Assembly (NCBI GenBank): GCA_965230065.1
Contig: OZ245942.1
Span: forward strand, 5,704,001-5,768,000
Direction: 5' to 3'
From: G965230065 sp965230065
Lineage (GTDB): Bacteria > Bacteroidota > Bacteroidia > Cytophagales > Cyclobacteriaceae
DNA: 64,000 nt
In this document: positions 15,760 to 24,332 of the stretch, piece after piece
Layout: the number at the start of each line of letters is the position of its first letter
How positions within the stretch are numbered: position 1 is the first letter of the stretch
The notes under the pieces: model-generated
Databases searched by the model: none
What the model was told of the DNA's origin: nothing
Seen by the model: the letters and a program-made list of their open reading frames with translations, nothing else
Made by a program: the position numbers and the translations under genes

Positions 15760-16979
15760 TATGCTAAAGAATTTAAAACTTTGGTAAACAATTCTTCGAG
15801 TTTTGTTTTATAATCGATGTTTCCGGAAGGGTCAACGTTAAACCGTGCATGGTTTAATTCGTTTCTTCTTTGAGAAATTGCATCGAAGCATTTCTTGAGA
15901 TAATAAATTGAATTGGAGTTGATAAGTGTATTTACAAATTCATTATCATTTACACTCCATAATTCTGTGTTAATGCCTTGAGAAACAATTTTAAAAGCAC
16001 TTGATATATCTTCTCGTATCTGCTTATCCATATAATCCTTTTGATGTTGTGCAGCCACATAAGTAATGGTATTTTCCTGGAGCAGTGTAAAACCTTGCTG
16101 GATCAGGTTATTTTTAATGCACCATTCCACAGCTTTGAAGCCGTTCATAATATTCTCCCGGTCGTCAAAATCTGCCAGTGCTCTGGAAATATGGTCGAGC
16201 AGCGGCTGAAAGGCAGGCACCATGCTTTTATAATCCTGATTGAGATTCTTTCTTATGTTGCCGATCTGTTCTCCGCTAATAATTTCCGGTCCGTTAGAGG
16301 TTTGTACGGAGCTGCTGAATTTTTCCAACGCTTGGGCAAGATTTCTTAGCTGAGAGGCAGTCTCATGTTTACCCAGGGTTTGGCTTAATAAGGGTACATA
16401 TTCCTTTTCGGCGAGGGACTTCAGAGCATCGGTAATACCGTAATGCAAAAATTGGCTGGCCGCCGTACTCCAGTCCTGGAGCGTAGAGAAGCTGGTAAGA
16501 TCAAGTATTGGAGCAATATTTTTATCCTTATCCCGTGCGTCATAAGCACCATAATAAATTCCTTGTACGGAAATGTTCTTCAGGAATTTGGAATAATTCA
16601 ACAAAGTAATACCCAGCATAGGTAGGGAACGAAAACCATAAGTAATGTCATAAATTACTTCTTCACCTTCCCGCAATCGCTCAAAAACCAGCGAAAAAAT
16701 TTGCCATATCTGCTCTTCACTGAGTCCATCGGGTATGTCTACCGTTTGGATCGTAATATGATCGGGCATTTGAGTGGCAAGGTGGCTTTCCCAATTCTTT
16801 TGACGGGCTGCTTCCGTCAGCAATACCAGCACCCGATCGTCTTCTATCCAGTCCTGGCAAAATATTTCGGTCATGGCTTGTTGCACATAAGTCACTACTG
16901 GGCTTTCCTGCTCGTTAATGCGGTACTTGCAGGGCGTGTAGTTACCTGCGCCGAGAAAACTTATCAGAACTTTTGACAT
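15759..16979 (-). CDS. csx2: CARF-HEPN ribonuclease, TIGR02221 (Csx1/Csx2-type)
   Basis: 406 residues. N-terminal CARF domain starts 'KVLISFLGAGNYTPCKYRI' with 'EVIYDITYGFRSLPML' (conserved ligand-site Asp/Thr/Gly/Arg). A helical linker follows, then a C-terminal HEPN domain with the R-x4-H active site in 'RRNELNHARF' (Arg372, His377). Members of this family are RNases activated by cyclic oligoadenylate made by Cas10 on target-RNA binding. It is encoded 11 bases after csm5. Everything needed for activity appears present. Confidence 0.9.
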   Translation of the reverse strand: MSKVLISFLGAGNYTPCKYRINEQESPVVTYVQQAMTEIFCQDWIEDDRVLVLLTEAARQKNWESHLATQMPDHITIQTVDIPDGLSEEQIWQIFSLVFERLREGEEVIYDITYGFRSLPMLGITLLNYSKFLKNISVQGIYYGAYDARDKDKNIAPILDLTSFSTLQDWSTAASQFLHYGITDALKSLAEKEYVPLLSQTLGKHETASQLRNLAQALEKFSSSVQTSNGPEIISGEQIGNIRKNLNQDYKSMVPAFQPLLDHISRALADFDDRENIMNGFKAVEWCIKNNLIQQGFTLLQENTITYVAAQHQKDYMDKQIREDISSAFKIVSQGINTELWSVNDNEFVNTLINSNSIYYLKKCFDAISQRRNELNHARFNVDPSGNIDYKTKLEELFTKVLNSLA

Positions 16980-16990
16980 GATTTATTATT

Positions 16991-18130
16991 TTATAATTTT
17001 TCCAATTTCACCCACCCTAAAGGAAGATAAGAATGAACATCAATAGGTCGAGTAAGAGGAAACTCATCGCCTTTCAAATCATAACCTTCCCATCTTCGAG
17101 TTTCCTTTTTATATACTTTTCCATAGCCATTTTTCTTTAAAAAGTCGCGAAAATCTGTTTTTTCATCGCTTTCATCTATATCATGCAAACCCAAGCCAAT
17201 AGAGTTAAAAAAATATCCTTTGCCGCTTCCAATACGCATATATGCAGTACCACTTTGGGCATTTTGGAGCCTGTCGAATATCTTTTCATTAAAATCAAAG
17301 AGGGGATTAAATATACTTTGAGGAATCTTGCTACCCAGGGCTTCTAATAAGTCAAGTTCCTGAGCTACATTATTATAACTGTATTTATTGATTTTGTCGC
17401 ACATAGTTTCCCAGTCTATCCATTCGGTATCAGCTTTCCTTATAACAGATATGGATAGAGAGGCAGCATTACCTGCAGATATGGCTTCCCATGTTTGTGG
17501 AATGGTAAGTTTTCCACTCTTTAAGTGCAACCTTTTAGTATCATATACAGCAACACAATTGGAGTCAAACAGACTGCTGTCACTTACATTCGGTTGATAT
17601 TTATTTAGTTGTAATTCTAATGTATCGGTTAGTTGATCACGTTCTTCTTGTTTTCTGGCTGTCAAATAATTTCTCAACCATTTTTTGTTATTTTCATTTT
17701 CACTCCAAAGCCAATCGTACAACAATGCCGTTTTGATAGCTCCTTTGACACTGCTTCCAGGGATATAGGGATGTATACCTGCATTTTTTATAATTGTGTA
17801 CAATTGTTTCAGGCCCTTTGCACTAGCACTTAATTTATATGATTTCAGAGCTGTTTTACGAATATCTATTTCCAGTTTAGTTTTAAGGAATACTGATAAT
17901 TGAAAATTGCTTCGGTTGTTATCCATCATACTTACGCCGTTCACATATTCATCTATCAGCTCAGGCTTTTGAGCCAAGGCCTTCTTGACCGTATCGTGAT
18001 TGATGTAATAAACATTGCCTTGCTCTTCATCCAAGACAAAATCGGCGTAAGGCGAAAGTGTTTGGCCTGTACCAATGCTGACTGTGGTTATGGTTTCTGT
18101 TTGTAGATGATAATGTTGGTCCATTTTCAT
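16991..18130 (-). CDS. csm5: Type III-A RAMP protein Csm5
   Basis: 379 residues. A RAMP (RRM-like) protein with 'TVSIGTGQTLSPYADFVLDE' near the start, the glycine-loop 'PYIPGSSVKGAIKTALLY' (about 122-139), and 'RIGSGKGYFFNSIGL' further on. The N-terminal pattern and length (usual Csm5 is 350-400) fit the protein that caps the 3' end of the crRNA in the Csm complex. Start at 18130 overlaps the csm4 stop (ATGA). Confidence 0.9.
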   Translation of the reverse strand: MKMDQHYHLQTETITTVSIGTGQTLSPYADFVLDEEQGNVYYINHDTVKKALAQKPELIDEYVNGVSMMDNNRSNFQLSVFLKTKLEIDIRKTALKSYKLSASAKGLKQLYTIIKNAGIHPYIPGSSVKGAIKTALLYDWLWSENENNKKWLRNYLTARKQEERDQLTDTLELQLNKYQPNVSDSSLFDSNCVAVYDTKRLHLKSGKLTIPQTWEAISAGNAASLSISVIRKADTEWIDWETMCDKINKYSYNNVAQELDLLEALGSKIPQSIFNPLFDFNEKIFDRLQNAQSGTAYMRIGSGKGYFFNSIGLGLHDIDESDEKTDFRDFLKKNGYGKVYKKETRRWEGYDLKGDEFPLTRPIDVHSYLPLGWVKLEKL

Positions 18131-19143
18131 ACAAGTGTGTTAAGAGAATAAGCTTCTGGAAGAGGCAGGGTAAGGCATCCGCCATAACGCCAGGATGGAA
18201 AATTAGAATCCCCCAATTCTATTATTTGCGCTTGTATGGCATTAATGTCGATAACAGCGCCTTCCAATACAGCATTTACCGTTTTAATACGATTACCGGG
18301 ATTAATATATCTACCGCCCCTTTTTTTCACCTGATGCAATTTTATTTTTTGTACATCTTCTACTTTGGGAATAAGCAATGCCATGCTGGCGTGATAAACA
18401 CTTTCTTCAGGCAGGTTAATTGAAAAAGGTTTAAATACTACTTCTTCTATTTTGCCGCATCCGGTGCTACGCTCACCTCCTATGCCATTGTCAGCCATCA
18501 ACCGGATAATGTTTTGAATTTCTGTTAAAGCATCGCCCGTAAGTTCAGTTTCAAAAATAAAATACCAGTGAACAGCATATGAATTGTTACCCAACAATAC
18601 TAAATCGGTTTGAGTATAAAGGTTTCCATCTTCCTCGGTGGTTCTTTTTCTTACTTTTTGATTGTCTGCCTTTTCAGATAGCTTAAATCGAGTATCAATC
18701 TCTAACTCCGAATTATGAAATACACAATCGGGGTTGGGGCTTACACATTCACTGCCATTTCCAAACCATTCGTAAGGCATTGTTCCCCTCTCCCAAATAG
18801 CCTTGGAAATGTATTTTACTTTTTTGAGTTTTTTGTGCTCGTTTGTTTGCACAAGATTTAAGCTTTGGGGTTTTGGCAGTAAAAAGAGAAATTCATTTTG
18901 CTTATTTTCTACACAATAAAAAGCGGAAGAGAATTTTATTTTACCCGTTTCAAAAAGGGTTTTATAATATTTGATCTTATCTGGATTTACGTGAGCTAAA
19001 GAAGAAATAAAGGCTCCAAATAGCACATCAGAATGAAAATACTCAGCCGTATCCGCCAAAGATAGATTTTGATCGCTTGAATATTCACCCAAATGAAAAC
19101 GGCTACCGGACCGGCATTTAAGAATTGCTGCTTGCATTAACAT
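18127..19143 (-). CDS. csm4: Type III-A RAMP protein Csm4
   Basis: 338 residues from MLMQAAILKCRSGSRFHLGE (ATG at 19143; another ATG at 19137). The open frame extends to 19227, but that part is the csm3 3' end read in another frame. Features are 'SDVLFGAFISSLAHV' and a C-terminal RAMP Gly-rich segment 'GIGGERSTGCGKIEEVVF', as in Csm4/Cas5-like proteins that bind the crRNA 5' tag and contact Cas10. The overlap with csm3 is about 26 bases. Confidence 0.88.
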   Translation of the reverse strand: MLMQAAILKCRSGSRFHLGEYSSDQNLSLADTAEYFHSDVLFGAFISSLAHVNPDKIKYYKTLFETGKIKFSSAFYCVENKQNEFLFLLPKPQSLNLVQTNEHKKLKKVKYISKAIWERGTMPYEWFGNGSECVSPNPDCVFHNSELEIDTRFKLSEKADNQKVRKRTTEEDGNLYTQTDLVLLGNNSYAVHWYFIFETELTGDALTEIQNIIRLMADNGIGGERSTGCGKIEEVVFKPFSINLPEESVYHASMALLIPKVEDVQKIKLHQVKKRGGRYINPGNRIKTVNAVLEGAVIDINAIQAQIIELGDSNFPSWRYGGCLTLPLPEAYSLNTLV

Positions 19144-19804
19144 GATAATTTTTGGGTTCTTCTTTTTGTATTGCCATTTTAACTTTTCCATATCCTCTGG
19201 TGCCACTTCCTCCAAGATAGTCATCATTTAAAATTGAAATTCCCTGTTTTAATAGGTCTAAAAGATTATCATTCTGATCCTCTTGATATACGTCCAGGAC
19301 AATTTCAAAATTAAATTTGGTACCAGCCGGGACTCTTTCAATATTGCGTAAACCTCCGGTCTTCGTCTTGCCCGTCTTCCTATCAATAGTGTTTTCATAT
19401 TTTTCTTGGGTATATTGAGTTTCTAAAACAACCTCTCCTTCCGGAAATTCTTTTTTGAAATGTTCAATATCCAAATGGGCATCCCTTATTAATAAGCGCG
19501 ACAAAACAGGGTCAAGCTTTGTTTTATTTTTCTCTTTATCCTCTTTCCTGCCATGATATCCAAAGAGCTTTTTCACTTTTAGATCATCTTTATGCTCATC
19601 TTCAGCTCCATTAATTTTCCTTCCCAACAAAGTTCTGAGTTTCCCTTTAAGCGAGCTCCCCGGAATATAAGGTACTCCAGCAGGAGTTTTAATAACCGGT
19701 GAATCCAAACCTCCTATATCTAAGGATGATTTAGAACCACCTATGTGTAGGCCAGTTTCGAGCTTTATTTGTCCCGTAAGGATAATTTTTTTTAATAGAT
19801 TCAT
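19118..19804 (-). CDS. csm3: Type III-A backbone RNase Csm3
   Basis: 228 residues, the usual length for Csm3. It has 'LTGQIKLETGLHIGGSKSS', the catalytic Asp in 'IGGLDSPV' (the residue used to cut target RNA every 6 nt), 'PYIPGSSLKGKLRTLLGRK' and the C-terminal 'DYLGGSGTRGYGKVKM'. It forms the Cas7-like filament of the Csm complex. The presence of the Asp indicates intact target-RNA cleavage. It is followed by csm4 with an overlap and preceded by csm2 after an 11-base gap. Confidence 0.95.
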   Translation of the reverse strand: MNLLKKIILTGQIKLETGLHIGGSKSSLDIGGLDSPVIKTPAGVPYIPGSSLKGKLRTLLGRKINGAEDEHKDDLKVKKLFGYHGRKEDKEKNKTKLDPVLSRLLIRDAHLDIEHFKKEFPEGEVVLETQYTQEKYENTIDRKTGKTKTGGLRNIERVPAGTKFNFEIVLDVYQEDQNDNLLDLLKQGISILNDDYLGGSGTRGYGKVKMAIQKEEPKNYHVNASSNS

Positions 19805-19815
19805 TTCTTCTTTAT

Positions 19816-20238
19816 TTAATTGGTTCTTCCATAAAATTTATGATATGACACAATTGCTTCCATGGTTTTGTTGAAGGCCTTGTGTTTTTCTTCATTGTCC
19901 ACTTGTTTAATCAAATCATCAATGAATGCCATCACTTTTTTCCCATTTTCGTTTTTTTCAAGTCTTGCTGCCTGATATGCCAGATTGGGTCTTGTTAATT
20001 TTAATGCTTGCGTATCACCCTTTACCTTTACAATCTGATTATAAATATTTCGCAACTGACTAATCGTTAAATCCTTTCCAATTTCTTTCATGAAACGTTC
20101 TAGGCCATCAAATACGGCATCCAGCCGTTTACTTGCATTTAGATTTAATAATTCCGCATACAGGCCATCTTTGAAGTACCTGTTCTTAATAACCTCGGCT
20201 AATTCTGAAAGAGGTTTTGCTTCATATTTCTTGCTCAT
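19816..20238 (-). CDS. csm2: Type III-A small subunit Csm2
   Basis: 140 residues, all helical, with no catalytic motif: 'LTISQLRNIYNQIVKVKGDT', 'LTRPNLAYQAARLEKNENGK' and 'FNKTMEAIVSYHKFYG' are the conserved Csm2 pattern. Csm2 forms the inner small-subunit filament that stabilises the target RNA. The gene overlaps the cas10 stop by 17 bases and precedes csm3. Confidence 0.92.
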   Translation of the reverse strand: MSKKYEAKPLSELAEVIKNRYFKDGLYAELLNLNASKRLDAVFDGLERFMKEIGKDLTISQLRNIYNQIVKVKGDTQALKLTRPNLAYQAARLEKNENGKKVMAFIDDLIKQVDNEEKHKAFNKTMEAIVSYHKFYGRTN

Positions 20239-21730
20239 TATGATTTTGTTTTAGGTTTTTAGTTAATAATTCTGCCCATCGTGCCGCTACCGGAAAACGG
20301 GCTGCGTTGGTTAAACTTCTACTGCTACCTGAGATAAAATCCTTTAAAAGAGCTTTCTCATAACCACTAAAGAGCTTAAGAATTTCTTCTTTATTTTCCT
20401 TTTTTACGTTTTTTAGATAATACTTTAACTTATACACCTTCGGGAAGTCAATCTTGTGATGGTTAATTGCCCGGTCTTGTAAACTGCGGAAACCAATGTC
20501 GCTTGATTTAACTCTTTCTAATAATCCTCTCGACTCGTCTTTTTCAGCTATCAGGTATTGCAACTGTTTGGCCATTTTCTTTGCTTCTCTATAGTCTTCC
20601 CAACTTAGAATTTCACCAAATATAGTAATACAGTTTTTCCCGGCTTCTTTTGCAAGGTGAAGCGCATTTTCCGCTTCTTCTGCCAGTCGTATCATTGGAA
20701 ATTTCGGAGTTACCACTACAATACTTGCAGAAAGGGTAACTTCTTTTTTAATAGTGGTTATTTCCTTTCTCAGTTTTTCTTGAAATTCAAAAAAATTGTC
20801 TCGGATGGGTATGGCAATATCCGATATTATATCCCATGCGCCTATAAGAAAGCAGTCGTCACCACCAGCGAATACAGGATATATATTGCCCTCCTGAATG
20901 TGCTCATTAAGAATTTCTGAATAAATGCTTGCTGAAAAGAACTCCTCCAACCTTTCCGAAACAATCTTGTATTCATTAAGCTCCCTGTCCCGGAATAACA
21001 TGCCCAAATCATCAACATCCATCTTTAGCGCGGCCAACTTATCGTCGGCGCTTCTTTCAAGGGCTTTTTGGGAAATGGTATCAAAATCAATAATCTTATC
21101 CCTATTATCCAAAGGAAGCTTGTTGATGATGTTATTTTTAAAGCTTACATCTCCTTCAGATAGAGTCTTTTCATCATCTTGTAATTTTAGTACTAACCCT
21201 GCTTTGGAAATATGCTTATCACCCCAATCATCGATTTCATCTCCCGTTTTTTGATGAATGGTAAACCCTGCTGCTTTTGCTAAATGTTCTGTAAATTCCT
21301 TCCATTCAAAGGATTTTGTAACGTTATAGGGATTAAATGACACAGGCTTTCGAAGCTTGGCAATTGCCATTTTCTTTCCTACAGCTCCCATCGCATCTTG
21401 AAAGCTCGTATCAGTGGCATCGATATAACATATAAAGGGGTATATGTCTTCATTGTCGAAAAAACTTTGAAATTCATTTATTTTGTTTTCCAAAGTTTCT
21501 TTATCGGAATTTAAAAAAGCAAAAAGGTTCCCACCGCCATTATAAATTTTTTCAAATCTGGACTGAAAAAAAGTCTTAAAATAATTTTCAGCGAGATGAG
21601 TCAAAGCATATACATAAAACGAGCGTGCTTTCAGTTCTTTTGAAGCACCTTTTGACGGTGTATCAAATATGTATGACTGAATACCCGAAACATCAACTTT
21701 CAATAAAAAACGTCGCGTATTAAAATCCAT
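20222..21730 (-). CDS. cas10: Type III-A Cas10 (Csm1), short form without HD domain
   Basis: 502 residues instead of the usual 700-850. The protein starts directly in the first palm region ('LKVDVSGIQSYIF', 3-'IYNGGGNLFAFL' at about 62-73), has 'LKMDVDDLGMLF' (Asp238, Asp240, Asp241) and the cyclase motif GGDD at 289-292 ('PVFAGGDDCFLIG'). No HD-type His-Asp motif precedes it, and the CxxC zinc pairs often found between the palms are absent. So the ssDNA-nuclease domain is missing, while cyclic oligoadenylate synthesis should be intact, in line with the two CARF effectors encoded downstream. Confidence 0.93.
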   Translation of the reverse strand: MDFNTRRFLLKVDVSGIQSYIFDTPSKGASKELKARSFYVYALTHLAENYFKTFFQSRFEKIYNGGGNLFAFLNSDKETLENKINEFQSFFDNEDIYPFICYIDATDTSFQDAMGAVGKKMAIAKLRKPVSFNPYNVTKSFEWKEFTEHLAKAAGFTIHQKTGDEIDDWGDKHISKAGLVLKLQDDEKTLSEGDVSFKNNIINKLPLDNRDKIIDFDTISQKALERSADDKLAALKMDVDDLGMLFRDRELNEYKIVSERLEEFFSASIYSEILNEHIQEGNIYPVFAGGDDCFLIGAWDIISDIAIPIRDNFFEFQEKLRKEITTIKKEVTLSASIVVVTPKFPMIRLAEEAENALHLAKEAGKNCITIFGEILSWEDYREAKKMAKQLQYLIAEKDESRGLLERVKSSDIGFRSLQDRAINHHKIDFPKVYKLKYYLKNVKKENKEEILKLFSGYEKALLKDFISGSSRSLTNAARFPVAARWAELLTKNLKQNHNEQEI

Positions 21731-21858
21731 ATATTCATTTATATTTTTGTAATGAACTCCACCATCTCAATTCCATCTCTTTTCCATCCTCCCCATCTAG
21801 AAACAAGGGGACGTAATCGTTTCACAATGAAATATGATCTGCTTCATGGTGCTGTTCT

Positions 21859-22914
21859 TTAAGCATTTACGATTTGCCCCTCATACGCAAAGCCGCCCAT
21901 CATCTCTACTAACTTCTCTTTTGCCTTCTCCAAGGCGTCGGCAGATTCTTTTGAAGTCAGCACATAGCCAGAAGCTGACAAAGTGACAAATACATCTGCT
22001 CCTTTCAGATCTTCTTCGATCATCGGTTTGGCTTTTTCGTCTTCAGTGAGTTTGGCACGGATGGCGGCGGCTACGTTTTGGGGCTTGTCGCTGATGGCTA
22101 CTGCCAGAGTTTCCATGAGGCTGAAGGTGCGAGCCTGGTTGGAAGTGATCTGCCACCCGATTAGGGCTTCGGCCAGTGCCTCTATCCATTGGTCACGAAT
22201 TTCTTTCGGTGCTACCAGGCAGGGGCCAAAAACATTTTCAGAGGGTAGCCACCCATTTTCACGGAGCTCTTCTTCTGTTGCTTCTGAGATTTCAGGCTCA
22301 AAAGGGTTCAGCGTTACGGAAAACAAGCGCCTCAGGTCAATAGCGATATCTTGCACAAACAGTCCGGTAGCTCGACGATTATCCGGAATCCATTTCCTTC
22401 TGAGGCTGCGGTCTTTCCCTTCCAGGTAAGTTATGACATCCTCATCTGAAAGAACATTGCCGTTGGTGTCTCTTACGATGATCTCATTATTGGAGCGGTC
22501 ACTTCTGTCAAATGAAATGTCTTCCCGGTCTATGCTAGCCAACAAAGGATGAAGAGCACGCATAGCAGATATGGAAAGCGGGCTTCTTCTTTTGAGTGTA
22601 CGTTCTTTTCCTCCTTTGGCAGCCCGCATCCAGCCTCCAAATAGCTGATCAGCATCTTCGGGGCTGCACGTACCGTAAACTTCTCCCTCTTTCAATTCCT
22701 TATTTTTGGTAACGTCCCACAAGAAAGTGGTGGCCGAGCCTGGTGTTTTCAATACCCTGTTTAAGCTGTCCAATATGGATCTTTTTACCTGCTGACCGGA
22801 AGAAAACGGGATTCTCCTGCCAAATTGGGGATCGTAATAAGTTTTCTGGCCATCCTGAACACAAAAAACGGTATGCTCGGCTCTTTTGAGGGTTCTGATG
22901 TAAATGGTATCCAT
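21859..22914 (-). CDS. cas7: Type I Cascade backbone protein Cas7 (divergent, I-B-like)
   Basis: 351 residues. Features of a Cas7 RAMP are 'VFCVQDGQKTYYDPQFGRRI' followed by 'PFSSGQQVKRSILDSL' (the loop and first helix of the RRM-like fold), 'PLSISAMRALHPLLA' and a C-terminal 'DVFVTLSASGYVLTSKE'. It does not show the Csh2 or DevR/Cst2 openings that I know, so subtype I-B is by context (cas4, cas1 type, repeat). It follows cas8 and precedes cas10 after a 128-base gap that holds no gene and might carry an internal promoter. Confidence 0.75.
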   Translation of the reverse strand: MDTIYIRTLKRAEHTVFCVQDGQKTYYDPQFGRRIPFSSGQQVKRSILDSLNRVLKTPGSATTFLWDVTKNKELKEGEVYGTCSPEDADQLFGGWMRAAKGGKERTLKRRSPLSISAMRALHPLLASIDREDISFDRSDRSNNEIIVRDTNGNVLSDEDVITYLEGKDRSLRRKWIPDNRRATGLFVQDIAIDLRRLFSVTLNPFEPEISEATEEELRENGWLPSENVFGPCLVAPKEIRDQWIEALAEALIGWQITSNQARTFSLMETLAVAISDKPQNVAAAIRAKLTEDEKAKPMIEEDLKGADVFVTLSASGYVLTSKESADALEKAKEKLVEMMGGFAYEGQIVNA

Positions 22915-22926
22915 GAATTTTAGTTT

Positions 22927-24330
22927 TTAGTTGTTAGCAATTCTTTCCTGGTAAGCATAATCAAATTTGAGGAGCAGGGCGAGATAAGTAAAATCTTCCT
23001 CACTCATTAAAAAGGCACGATCCCGCAGTTCTTTAATCTGTTCTATTATTTCAGTCTCTACGGAAGAGTCGGAGACGATTTCATTCAGTGCTTTCAGAAA
23101 GTCTCGCTTTTTTGAAGAGGCAAATAACTGCTTTTCAAGCAGGTTTTTACGGTCGTTTTTTCGTGCACCTTCCCGGTATTTCAGGAGGGCTTTGGCAATG
23201 CCGGAGGTGTAGTCCAGCATCTCTTCTTTATTTTTTGTGATCATAGCAATTAACCAGGTTTTATAGGTTTGAAATGTGATGATATTTTCTTTGTCTTTGC
23301 CTTCCAGTTTGGTTTTCCGCTCTGCATAATCTTCTTCACTCTCATTCTTTTTCATTGAGAGGTCAGGCGCTTTCAGGTTCAGATTGGAGGCATCAGCGAA
23401 ATACTTGCTCAGGTTTTTGGGTTCCAGGGCTTGCAGACCGATAGCGCCCAACTCACAGGCTCTTTTGATGTGTTTTCCGAAGAGTGCCTCAAAATCATTT
23501 TTATTTACTTCGTAGCTTTCCTTGCTGAACAGCTTCTGGTAAATTTCCACCAGCGTTCGTCCGCTTTTAAAATAGAAAGGGAAGAAACCCAGGGTTTTGT
23601 TGGTTTGCCCCAGAGAAAATACATACCCGGTTTGCACCCTTTCTGGGAATTGATAAGACAGGCTGAAGAAAAGTTTGGACCATTCTACCGTGTTGACTTC
23701 AATTTTATCCTTATCAATGGAAAAAGCGCCTTGGCTTTCCAGCGTTCTAAAGTCCACATCTTCCCGGTAGCGTTTCCCGAATCGATACGTAAGCCATTGT
23801 CCGTTCCAGGTAGTCACCTGGTTGGGCCGGAGCAGGCTCAGGCTATCATCGTTGAGGAAAGAACGGTACAGTTTCCATCCTTCAAAAGTAGCGTAGGTGA
23901 TTTCAGGGTCGTTGAATAAAATAGCATAACCCCCAGCCACCCCTATCGTCAAAGCTCCACCGATCCAGGAATGATACACTTCTTCTTCATCCATAGGCAC
24001 TTCGAGGTCAGTAACCAGACCGGAAGTAGTGGCAAATTCCTTTACTTCCGATGCCGGATATCCGATGGCAATGCTGGCATCCCTTTCTCCCCTTGCTACT
24101 TTTTCATGAAACTGCGCTAACTTTTCTACTCTTTCATTGTGCTCAAAAAATGGCTTCTTCTTGGATATACCCTGTACAAAAGGTGAATTCTGTGCCCACA
24201 TCAGGTATTTAGGATGGTCGAAGAACAACGGAAAGAATACTTCATCATAAAACTCCTCAGCAGTGAGGTTCTTGTTTTCCCTGCGATTGTATTCCGTCAA
24301 AAATGTTCTTCCTATGGTAGTGGTAAACAT
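22927..24330 (-). CDS. cas8: Type I large subunit Cas8 (divergent, I-B-like)
   Basis: 467 residues, the gene between cas3 and cas7, which is the usual position for the large subunit. Visible features are 'AEEFYDEVFFPLFFDHPKYL' near the N-terminus, 'GGALTIGVAGGYAILFNDPE', 'FSLSYQFPERVQTGYVFSLG' and a helical C-terminal third (small-subunit-like). It is shorter than typical Cas8b (~550-650). I assign Cas8 by position and by these features and not by a diagnostic motif; Cas8 families are highly diverged. It would recognise the PAM and recruit Cas3. Confidence 0.75.
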   Translation of the reverse strand: MFTTTIGRTFLTEYNRRENKNLTAEEFYDEVFFPLFFDHPKYLMWAQNSPFVQGISKKKPFFEHNERVEKLAQFHEKVARGERDASIAIGYPASEVKEFATTSGLVTDLEVPMDEEEVYHSWIGGALTIGVAGGYAILFNDPEITYATFEGWKLYRSFLNDDSLSLLRPNQVTTWNGQWLTYRFGKRYREDVDFRTLESQGAFSIDKDKIEVNTVEWSKLFFSLSYQFPERVQTGYVFSLGQTNKTLGFFPFYFKSGRTLVEIYQKLFSKESYEVNKNDFEALFGKHIKRACELGAIGLQALEPKNLSKYFADASNLNLKAPDLSMKKNESEEDYAERKTKLEGKDKENIITFQTYKTWLIAMITKNKEEMLDYTSGIAKALLKYREGARKNDRKNLLEKQLFASSKKRDFLKALNEIVSDSSVETEIIEQIKELRDRAFLMSEEDFTYLALLLKFDYAYQERIANN

Positions 24331-24332
24331 GT

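Noticed and set aside
21731..21858. Repeat-like sequence (GAAACGATTACG) between cas10 and cas7, considered as a stray CRISPR repeat or tracr-like anti-repeat
   Set aside because: Similarity to the array repeat is only a few bases long and not in order.
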